From Vigna angularis (lineage: Eukaryota > Streptophyta > Magnoliopsida > Fabales > Fabaceae), in contig NC_068973.1 of the NCBI RefSeq assembly GCF_016808095.1, positions 20,627,501 through 20,691,500 of the forward strand: a stretch of DNA of 64,000 nucleotides. Reading direction: 5' to 3'. This document shows, piece after piece, positions 21,992-31,828 of this stretch (positions are counted from its first letter, which is position 1; each line of letters opens with the position of its first letter). The translations under genes and the position numbers were made by a program. The notes beneath the pieces were generated by a model, which was given only the letters and a program-made list of their open reading frames with translations, had not been told where the DNA came from and searched no databases.

Positions 21992-24120
21992 GTCTTGCCT
22001 TGCCAGAAATGTCTTAGGTTACTACTAGTTACCCTTTAAACTAAAATCACTTTTAAAATCAAAGGACACAACTCACAAACAATCACAACAATTAAACACT
22101 AAAACACGACTCTTTGGACTCTAATGTGACAAGGCTTAGAGTTTAATCCCTTTTAGCCTAAATCTCCCTAAATCGTGGAACAATTAAACCAAAAAGAAAT
22201 GAAAACTATTCCTATGGTGATAGCTCCTAAGTGAGGCTTGAAACTTTGGATCCAAGACACACTCACTGTCTACCAATTTTAAAATGACAATTAAAAACAA
22301 AGTTTGCAAGTGATGGAAGAACACTTGTGAATTCTTCCAACTCACTTACTTAATGGCCAATTACAAGTATTTTGCAAAACAATAGAGATGAAACAACAAG
22401 GGAATAGTAAGTAAAAGTGGTATGCAGCTCTGGCTTCTCTTAAAGGAAGTGAATTTGGTTGATTCACACTAATCTCACAGCTGCCAAGTGAAATATGCTA
22501 CTGTTACAGCAAATAGATTTTCTGCAGACCAGTGAAAACGTGATTCTGCTGCACCAAAAATCAGCCCCAAATGTTGATCTTTCCTTGCTCCAATCCACTC
22601 CCTAAGATGCTACCAGTGTTGTAGGACCACCTGAGATAATTCTGCACCCAACAAAGAGCTCATACAGACCACCAATAATCAATTATTAAGCCAGAAAATC
22701 AACACTGCTGCTGCCAGAAACTGTTAAACCAGAATGCACAACTATAGTTTTATCAAACAGCTTATGTGCAGGATTTTCAAACAACTTAAATCAATCAATT
22801 AATCGGTTTCCAATGAATGGTGGCACTCAAAATGAACTTAGGAAAGGATCTAGAGTGGATTTGAAAAGCAAGAAACAAAGATAAGTTGCAGCTTTGATCA
22901 ATTTCGAAACCAAATGTAAACTAGGCAAAGTGTTTGATAAAATGCCTAGGAGAACGGTTGAAAATTGTGCATCAGAGTTTAAAATTTGCTTGGCACTGGT
23001 TCACACAGCTTTTTTTTTTAAAAATGCAGTATATTGTTAATTTTCAATGATGCACTTCTTTATAGTCACTTGAACCAAGCTTTTGCTACCAAATTGAAAC
23101 TAACTTTGATGCAGTAATCACAACAAGCTTTCAAATTAAAAAAATCTGCAACTATACCAGAAAAGGTGCTTAAAAATTGGTGGTTTGAATGGTCATTTTG
23201 CAAGAACGAATTTGGACTCTTAATTTTCTGATTTGAGCACATTTGTTTTACCAATTATGACTTGTGCAAACTGCCAGCAGAGGCTAAATGCCTTTAAATC
23301 AAAATTTTACTATTGCAGTTGCTCTTTCACACCAGATTTGGCCAATTCACCATCCAATTTTTAGCAAAGGAATCAAACTGATATGTAATCAATTAAAATG
23401 ACTATAGGACAGCAAATCAAACTTAAACAAGACTCTAGAAATGCATTTAAGAGATGTCCAGAAAGAATTCTAAACTGGACAGATTCAAAAATCAGAAAAA
23501 TTCAGAAACATCAATCAAAGATAGGTGCAGTTCGGTCAAGCTGCTTGAATGAGTTATGGATTCTGCAGAATGGTGCAACCAGATTGATTGTCTTGGACAA
23601 TTCCTTGTTCATATGGTATGCACACATCACATTACAGCAACTCAACATCACCAATTTTAATTTCACACGGTGCATTTCAGAAAACACATTTTAAATCAAA
23701 TTCAAAACAGATTTGAATTTTGTATTAACTGGAACTGCACTGTGATGGAATTCAAGATGCACTTGAGCTCTTTAATCATTGCTCATCTGATGTGCTTCTG
23801 TTGAAAAACACATCCAGTTTCACAGATTTATCCAGGCACCAAAATTACTCAGGATTTTTAACAAAAATTCAAGAAAATCACATGACTGGACAAAACAATG
23901 CAGATTAAAAAAATTAAAAGACTCAAATCAATGAATTGATCCGATTAAAATGATGAACAATAAAATCAAGTAAAAGATGGAACAAAGACATGATGTAAAT
24001 GAAAACTACTGGAATTGAAGAGAGTAATGAAACAGTGCATACAGAGACAAAAACACGAAGGAAAATGTATTGACAGTGTAGAATGAAGGAAAATTTTACT
24101 CAGCTGAAGCGTGATGCAGA
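21992..24120 (-). other. Long non-coding leader of the gag-only element
   Basis: 2.1 kb between the primer-binding site and gag. No frame longer than about 100 residues is seen and no domain is recognised. Long leaders are usual in non-autonomous LTR elements and may hold packaging signals. Confidence 0.6.
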
Positions 24121-24138
24121 ACCTTGCTCTGAATACCA
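24121..24138 (-). promoter_or_regulatory. Primer-binding site, tRNA-iMet type
   Basis: Minus strand reads TGGTATTCAGAGCAAGGT right after the 5' LTR. This is the common TGGTATCAGAGC primer site with one extra T. Confidence 0.8.
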
Positions 24139-24140
24139 CT

Positions 24141-24837
24141 TGATGAAGTTGCTCCAGAAGTGGTGTGGGTTGAAGGCAGTGGAATGATGAATTGGATCAT
24201 GAGCAGTGTCGAAGTTGGCTCACGAGAAGCAGCTGGCAACAGAAAGAATTATGGTTTGGCAGCAGCGGAATAGTGAATTTAGTGGATGCAGAGATGGAGG
24301 AAGAGCTCTAGGTGATTGAGTATACTAGCTCAGACGGCCTTCACTGGAAGGAAGCTAGATGGAGAAGGAAAGCTCAATAAGAAGTGACTTTTGGCAGAGT
24401 TCTGGTTGCTGGAAAATACATCAGCAGAGTAAAACTCAATATTCTTCAAAAGTGAGCTACAAGCTTTGCCTATGAGATTTTATAGATCAATCTCAAAGCT
24501 TAAGCAAGCCTTTTACATGTTTTTAGATCTGAAATGCTAACCATGTGCTAAATGTGTGGCTTCTAGAAAGCCTTATGAAACACGTGACAAATGAGTTTTA
24601 CATGTGGAGAAACAATTACTAATGCCACCCCATAGAAGGATAAGCACACCCCTTCTTGTGTGGAAATGTCCATTTTACCCTTCTCCATGTTTTGGCAAAT
24701 TTGTAACATCTTCTTGTTCTCCAATTTTCCATCCAAAAATAGCAAATAGTATTTGACCTTGGGGAGAATACTCATCTTGGAGTTTTTTGGCCATCCCTCT
24801 TGTGATGGGTCCTATGGTGCTAGGCCTTCTTGTATCA
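24141..24837 (-). repeat. 5' LTR of the gag-only element
   Basis: Pairs with 19794-20490. On the minus strand it starts TGATACAAGAAGG and ends AACTTCATCA. Confidence 0.9.
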
Positions 24838-24842
24838 GTAGT

Positions 24843-25678
24843 GGTCACATGTCTATCCACCATTGGAGATGATTTATTTTTAGTAGTGGCCACATGACAC
24901 TCTAGGAACGGAGAGAATTATGTTTTGTGAGTTGCCACATGTCCTCCCATTAATGGAGAGGATTTGTGGACACTCCTTATAAAGCCTTATTTTTTTGCCA
25001 ATGAGAGCAAAGATAGGAGATCATGCTTTTAGGGATAGAATGAGACACCCTTGACCTATAAATAGAGGTGTTTCCACCCTTATATTTCATCTTAGATTAA
25101 TGTAATGTTATGCTGCCAAATTATGACCATACACTTCTTAGATCAAAACTAGAGCAACCTAGAGGCCTCTCTAGTCACCTTCCTCCTTGAGTTGGCCTCA
25201 CCTCTCTTTCCCACTCCATTTCCGCACTCATCATCCAAGGAAACACTATCTTCATGCACATCTCTTAGTTTTGACCCAACCTAACTAAGGAGGTTGCTAT
25301 CACAATATTAATTTTTTTTGTACAATAACTCACCCAATTTGTCTTTTCTTCAAAAGAACCGCACATGCGATAAACCTTGTGGATTATCGATTGGGCAACA
25401 TATACCATTACCACACGCTCTGTCTCTAGTTTTTGTGTGTTCTTAGGTATATATTAAGTTGCTTGGAAATCAAAGAAACAAACTATTTTTCCCAAATCTT
25501 CTACTTAGGCTTAATACCACGCCTTGGCTTCCTTAACACGTGAGCAGCAATGAATTTAGCATTTGTTCTAGGGTATGCACTTTTCCATTCCAACTCCCTA
25601 CTCCATTTCTTGTGACAATAACTCAGCCATTCAAAATCTTAAGAACCATACCTTCCATGGAAGAACAAAGCATATAGA
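24843..25678 (+). mobile_element. Second half of the older, split LTR
   Basis: Carries on the GGCCACATG / GGAGAGGATTT motif series from before the insertion (hits near 24843, 24890, 24935), then a TATA box and a leader-like stretch. The outer end of this LTR is not defined. Confidence 0.5.
25057..25065 (+). promoter_or_regulatory. TATA box (TATAAATAG) of the older LTR
   Basis: Lies in CCTATAAATAGAGGTG, downstream of the repeated GGCCACATG motifs. An earlier CTTATAAAGCC at about 24978 is an alternative. Confidence 0.5.
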
Positions 25679-25683
25679 GATTG

Positions 25684-27103
25684 TGTAAGGACCGAGCTCC
25701 TTTTTGTTTTTAAAATGATTGAAGTGGTGGGGAAGAGCTTCACGTGGGCGGCTACCTAACAGCAGAATGGTGCAACTGTTAGTGGTGGGGGCTCCATTCT
25801 TTCGGCAGCAGCTGATGGAAGGTGGGTCTGTCCACTTTGGAGTGTTTCGGCCACTAAGGGAACCATAATCATCAGCTCTTCATAATGGACACTGCACTGT
25901 GGATGGAAGGGGGACATACGGGATTCGTGCAAGCTGGCACCAGCAGTGGAGTGCAGAGTCATCCTTCCTCTTAGCGTAGTGGCGTTCGTCCAAATGGCGT
26001 TCGGTGACTAATGTGTGGTGAATAGTGTTCGGCCAAATAGTGTTCGGCCAAATAGTGCTCGACCAATAGTGATGGGTTCTAAGTTCACTTTACTCTTGTT
26101 CTGGGTTGGATTGAATTATGTGCAAAATGTTTGGAATATATATACTGTGATGTGATTTATGTGAATGGATGAGATATGTTGGATTTACTGTGGTAATATG
26201 GTAGTTTCTGGTTATTCATGACTTGGGTTAAGGTTCAAAGTAACAGTATGATTCATGGACGTAATTCCATGATCCTCAAGGAGAGGATACATGGTGGTGT
26301 TTTGGGGTTGTATAGAATGATTACATGGTAGCTCAGTTTTGGGGGTCATCCTGAAACTCCAATGGTCTTTCTTCTCATGTAGAGAGGATTGAACCATGTG
26401 GTGAGGAGTAGCAGGAGGTCCTAGTCTTGGGTGCTTCCATATGATCAAAGGTGAGTGATAACGGATTAACCTCGTGACTGTGGCCGGGCGATAGTGCCCA
26501 AAGTTCCACCGGGCGGTAGTGCCCAAGTTTCACCAGGCGCTAGTGCCAGGGCGGTAGTGCCCAAGTTTCATAAAGCCACCACGAGTGCAAGACCCGCCAT
26601 AGCTCGGTAATCATTCTAGTCCGGATGAGTCGGTCTATAAAGCAACAAGTCGGGGTATAAAGTAACAAGTCTTGTGATGTCAGTTTACCATGTTTGGATG
26701 ACTTTTGGATGTCTGAGATTATATAACATGCTTTTTATATCTAGCTCACCCTTGCTTGTTTGTATCGCTTGTGTATGTTTCTTTGGCGATGATCATCCAC
26801 TTGGATGGGAGCAGGTGACGGGGAGGATACCTTGGAAGCAGCTCTTGATGGAGATGGCAGTGCTGCAGCTTAGATTTACTAGTTTATTATTTCGTGAACT
26901 CGTTTTATTTGAAGGAACATTTTGTGTATCTTAAGTTTTAAATTCTCCGTAATTTCCATGGAGAAATTCTAATACTCTAGTTGTCAATTCCGCACTATTT
27001 TGAGGATGACTGTAATCCTTAATTAACTCTTGACTGCTTTCCTATATTATGCATGATGACGTCTTTATTATATATGCATGACGTATATAATTTGGATGTT
27101 ACA
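25684..27103 (+). repeat. 5' LTR with an internal 1.34-kb deletion
   Basis: 1420 bases against 2743 in the 3' LTR. The two match up to TCTTA at 25973 and rejoin at GCGTAGTGGCG; the missing part corresponds to 32119-33458. The junction has a 3-base TTA microhomology. Near 26029-26060 a GTGTTCGGCCAAATA unit is duplicated relative to the 3' LTR. Confidence 0.85.
26483..26570 (+). repeat. Short tandem repeats in the LTR
   Basis: About four copies of a GGGCGGTAGTGCCCAAGTTTC-like unit of 22-26 bases. The same block occurs in the 3' LTR at 33953-34041 and lies about 100 bases before TATAAAG motifs. Confidence 0.7.
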
Positions 27104-27107
27104 TTTA

Positions 27108-27121
27108 TGGTATCAGAGCAG
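27108..27121 (+). promoter_or_regulatory. Primer-binding site, tRNA-iMet type
   Basis: TGGTATCAGAGCAG, four bases after the 5' LTR end. A canonical match. Confidence 0.9.
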
Positions 27122-27253
27122 TTTCTGTCCTTAGAGGATCCTGTAGGGTATGTGTGTGCCCTACTTGTGTTGTGTACTCTGAGTCGTGTGTTGGATGGTT
27201 GTCCTTGTTTCCTTGGGTTGGACTAATGGTGTTTTTCTCTGTATGAGCAAAAA

Positions 27254-28332
27254 ATGGCACCTAGACCACCACCTCCTCCTTCTCAGCCTAAGCCTTCTGA
27301 GAACACCGTAAGACTGGAGGTTGTACTTGAGGCTATGCAACTTCAAAATGCTGCTTTGGTGCAACAAAACACCATCACACTTCAAAACTTAGAAGCTGCA
27401 AGAGTGTCAGCTGAAGACACTCAGAAGTACCTCAGGGAAATGATGGCTAATGGAAGACCTACTCCTGGTGTTTCTACTCATATTGCCATTCCAGTTCAGG
27501 AGTGGAGTTTGGAGAGTTTTCTCCAACATCATCCCGACAGGTTTACTGGAAGTGTAGTCCGGATGAGGCCGATCATTGGTTCCAAGATATGGAACGAATT
27601 TATGAAGCCAAAGGGTGTCCGGATGAGAAGAAGCTGGCCTACACCCAGTACTTACTGACAGGAGAAGCTGGACATTGCTGGAACAGTGTGAAGACGATCA
27701 TGGAGGGGAGCGGGACTCCTATCACTTGGGAGTCATTCAGAACTAAATTCTACATGGAATACTTCCCAGATAATGTCAGGTTTGCTAAGGAGGTAGAGTT
27801 TCTTGAATTGACTCAGGGCAACCGATCGATATCGCAGTATGCAGATCGTTTTAAACACCTGCTTCGCTTCAACACCATGTCAATAAATGAAGAATGGCAG
27901 TGTCGCAAGTTTGAGAATGGCTTGAGAAAGGATATAAAGTTACTGGTGAAAGGATTGCGCATTAGAGAATTCTCCGCTTTGGTAGATATGGCCCGTGATA
28001 TGGAAAAGACTAAGGGAGAACCAGAGGGACCGTAGAGACAGCAGAACCAACCACTTAGGGTTGGTGGACCTGTGATATCCCGGGGAGGCTCCAGTTCTAG
28101 AAAGACCCCTTTCTCTAGACCCTCTTACTCCGGGTCCAGGGGTTCTTCCTCTCAGTCATCGGGGCAATCCAGTTTTGTCAGTTCCGTTAGATGCTTCAAG
28201 TGTGGTGGACCACACCTCCAGATTTCTAGCCCTCAGTTAGAAGGGTATAGGAGGTGTAATATCTGCAGGCAAGAGGGACACTATGCCAGAGACTGTCCTA
28301 CTACTAGGAGGGCAAGACCACAGCCACGCTAG
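27254..28332 (+). pseudogene. Gag of the chromovirus-like element, broken
   Basis: Starts at the ATG at 27254 with a Pro-rich stretch. A frameshift near 27550 moves the gag domain (W-X-R-KF-EYF pattern, 27560-27900) to another frame. The next frame stops with TAG at 28033, and the region after it holds a Ser-rich linker and a CCHC zinc knuckle (CNICRQEGHYARDC) near 28255-28300, ending at a TAG at 28330. In the family, gag forms the particle shell and binds RNA. Two of these defects are single-base stops of the kind left by cytosine decay. Confidence 0.8.
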
Positions 28333-31300
28333 GCTGGCAGATCTATTCAGAGAGGTGGGCACAGACCTCAGGCAGCCGGGAGAGTCTATCCGTTGACTGG
28401 GGCTAAGGCAACCAGTGCAGGTAATTTAATTGTCAACAGTTGCTTGTTATTTGGAACTTCGTGTGTGACGTTGTTTGATTCGGGGGCGACACATTCTTTT
28501 GTGTCTAAGGCTTGTGTGGAGAGGCTTGGTTTAGTTGTCAGAGAGCTTCCGTGTGATCTGGTGGTGTCTACACCAGCAGCTGGGTTAGTTAGGACATCTA
28601 ATGTGTGCTCCAAATGTCCTATTGAGGTAGATGGACGCAGATTCAGAGTGAACCTTATTTGCTTACCTTTGCAGGGACTAGAGGTAATTCTGGGAATGGA
28701 TTGGTTAGCAGCCAATCGTATTCTTTTAGATTGCGGTGGTAAGAAGCTAATATTTCCCAAAGAAGATGAAGACTTGTCGTTATCACTCGGTGTATTGAGG
28801 CAAGACATCTTCGAGGGCGCCAGCTGCTTCCTAATCATGTTTCATATGGACGGGAATTCTAATTTGAACTCTTCAGCGCTTGGAAACCAGAGTGTAGACC
28901 TTCTGGTTGTGAATGACTTCATGGATGTTTTCCCTGAAGAAGTTCATGGTTTGCCTCCTTCGCGTGAAGTGGAGTTCTCTATTGATCTGGTCTCAAGAGC
29001 AGGACCAGTATCCATAACCCCTTATCGGATGGCTCTAGCTGAGCTGGCTGAGTTGAAGAAGCAGATTAAAGAGCTGTTAGAGAAACAGTTTATCCGGCCG
29101 AGTGTTTCGCCGTGGGGTGCGCCAGTGTTGCTAGTAAAGAAGAAGGATGGTAGCTCAAGGTTGTGCGTTGACTATCGATAGCTGAATAAGTTGACGATCA
29201 AGAACAAGTATCCATTACCAAGGATCGATGATCTGATGGATCAATTACACAGAGCTACGGTATTCTCCAAGATTGATTTGAGATCGGGTTACCATCAAAT
29301 TTTAGTGAAAGCTGATGATGTACAGAAGACGGCATTCAGGTCCAGGTATGGTCACTATGAGTATGTGGTTATGCCTTTTGGGGTGATTAATGCTCCAGCC
29401 ATATTCATGGACTATATGAATCGAATTTTTAGACCTTTCTTGGACAAGTTCGTGGTGGTGTTTATAGATGACATCCTTGTCTATTCTAAAACTCGGGAAG
29501 AACATGAAGATCACCTTAGGGCAGTGCTTGAAGTGCTGAGAGAAAGAAGATTGTACGTCAAGCTGTCCAGGTGTGAGTTTTGGATGAAAGAGGTTCCTTT
29601 TCTGGGACATATGATTTCAGCTGGAGGAATTGCTATTGATCCCGCTAAGGTGCAAGCAGTGCTTCAGTGGGAGAGACCTAAGACTATTACAGAAGTCAGG
29701 AGCTTTGTGGGTCTAGCAGGCTACTATCGCCGTTTTATTGAGAGTTTTTCCCGGATTGTGGCGCCGTTGACACAACTGACTACGAAGGATCAACCTTTTA
29801 TTTGGACAGACCGTTGTGAGACTAGCTTCCAAGAGCTAAAGAAAAGGTTAACTAGTGCACCAGTTTTGGTTATCCCTAACACAGGTAAACCTTTTGAGGT
29901 TTTTTGTGATGCCTCTCATCAGGGATTAGGGTGTGTACTGATGCAGGAGAAGAAGGTAGTGGCGTGTGCATCAAGACAACTCAAGGTTCATGAGAAGAAT
30001 TACCCCACTCATGACTTGGAGTTGGTTGCTGTAGTTTTTGCTTTGAAAATTTGGAGACACTACCTGTATGGCGCGCAATTTCAGGTGTTCAGTGATCATA
30101 GGAGCCTGAAATACCTCTTTGATCAGAAGGAGCTTAATATGAGGCAAAGGCGATGGATGGAGTTTCTTAAAGATTTTGACTTTGATCTCCTTTATCACCC
30201 TGGGAAGGCTAATGTGGTGGCGGATGCATTGAGCAGGAAGTCAGTGCATATTTCAGCCTTAATGGTCAGAGAGCTAGAGTTGGTAAAAAGCTTCAGAGAT
30301 TTGAAGTTGCAGGTAGAATTTGAAGCTGACAGCATCGGATGCAGTAATTTGGTGGTGTCCAATGACTAGTTGAAGCGTATTAAAGAAGAGCAGTCGAAGG
30401 ATGTTGAGCTTCAAACGTCCTCCAGTTTGATTGGGACTGAACAAGGAAAAGAGTTTGCCTTGGGGATGGTATCTTAAGGTTCAAAAGCAGAGTCTGTATC
30501 CCTAGCAATTCTGAAATGAAGAAGTTAATCCTTGAGGAGGGTCATAAAAGTCGTTTTAGCATGCATCCTGGCATGACTAAAATGTATCAAGACCTCAAGG
30601 AGTCTTTTTGGTGGTCCGGTATGAAGAGAGATGTAGCTCAGTTTGTTGCGTCATGTTTAACGTGTCAGAAGGCTAAGATAGAGTATCAGAGACCGGGAGG
30701 TTTGTTGCAACCATTAGAAATTTCAGAGTGGAAATGGGATAACATCGCTATGGACTGTGTTACCCATTTGCCACGCACTGTCCGAAGACATGATGCAATA
30801 TGGGTAATAGTGGACCGATTGACCAAGAGTGCTCACTTCTTGGCAATTGATTTGAGAATGTCTATGGCGAGGTTGACGCAACTGTATGTTAAGGAGATAG
30901 TGAGGTTACATGGGGTGCCTTCGAGTATTGTATCAGATAGAGACCCGAGGTTCACATCCAGGTTTTGACAAACCCTTCAGAGTGAGATGGGAAGCAGACT
31001 TCAGATGAGCTCGGCTTATCATCCCCAAACAGATGGACAGTCTGAGCGGACGATCCAATCGCTTGAAGATTTGTTGAGGACCTGCATTTTGGATCACCTA
31101 GGGGTATGGGATGAGATATTGCCACTGGTTGAGTTCACTTACAACAACAACTACCAGGCTAGTATCGGCATGGCACCGTTTGAAGCGTTATATGGGAGGC
31201 GCTGCAGAACACCTCTTTGTTGGTTTCAGGATGGAGAAGCATTTTTGACGGGACCGGAGATAGTTCAACAGACTACGGAGAAGGTGAAGCTTATACAAGA

Positions 31301-31784
31301 GAGGATGCGGGCATCTCAGAATAGGCAGAAGTCCTATGCTGATCGGAGGCGCAGGCCGTTAGAATTTGCAGTTGGGGATCATGTGTTCCTCCGAGTGACT
31401 CCTACTACCGGTGTAGGAAGGGCCATTCGTGCTAGGAAACTATCTCCTAGATATCTTGGTCCTTACCAGATTCTACGACGTATAGGACCAGTAGCTTATG
31501 AGATAACCATGCCACCTCAGTTAGCAAACTTGCATCCAGTGTTCCATGTATCTCAACTGAGAAAATACATGTCTGATCCTTCTCATGTGCTTGAAATTGA
31601 CGATGTGCAAGTGAGAGAAGATTTGTCAATTGAAGTACAACCAATAAGGATTGAAGAGAGTCAAAACAAACAACTTAGAGGAAGAACTGTCAGACTTGTC
31701 AAAGTTATCTGGAACAGTGGAACGGGCGACTCTACTTGGGAGTTAGAAGACGAAATGAGAGAAACTTACCCCCACTTGTTCTGA
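28333..31784 (+). pseudogene. Pol of the chromovirus-like element, broken
   Basis: Domains in order: protease active site FDSGATHSFVS (about 28480), reverse transcriptase with [10 protein letters not shown] (about 29460), RNase H with [10 protein letters not shown] (about 29900), integrase zinc finger H-H-C-C ending CLTCQKAK (about 30660), integrase core with [15 protein letters not shown] and an E in QSERTIQSL, then a C-terminal VIWNSGTGDSTWELE segment of chromodomain type ending at the TGA at 31784. Breaks: in-frame TAG at 29179-29181 just before the catalytic part of reverse transcriptase, TAG at 30367, a frameshift between about 30410 and 30515, and TGA at 30966. The active-site residues themselves are still present. 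Confidence 0.85.
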
Positions 31785-31816
31785 TAAGCTTAATTTTCGA
31801 GGACGAAAATTTTTGT

Positions 31817-31828
31817 TGTTGGGGAGAA
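31817..31828 (+). promoter_or_regulatory. Polypurine tract
   Basis: GTTGGGGAGAA directly before the 3' LTR at 31829. Confidence 0.75.

Larger units (their letters stand above)
19794..24837 (-). mobile_element. Young gag-only LTR retrotransposon, 5044 bp, TSD GTAGT
   Basis: Complete by structure: exact GTAGT TSDs (19789-19793 and 24838-24842), two 697-bp LTRs with TG..CA ends, a primer-binding site and a polypurine tract that both place it on the minus strand. The only sizeable frame is a gag-like protein (20519-21991), which stops 15 bases before the polypurine tract. There is no room or trace for protease, reverse transcriptase, RNase H or integrase. Between the primer site and gag lie 2.1 kb without coding sequence. 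This matches the known class of terminal-repeat retrotransposons with only a GAG domain (TR-GAG), which must borrow enzymes from a partner. Confidence 0.9.

Noticed and set aside
26212..26934. Frames of 86-104 residues inside the LTR, also present at 33682-34410
   Set aside because: They are duplicated because the LTR is duplicated. They sit over promoter and leader sequence and have no domain.
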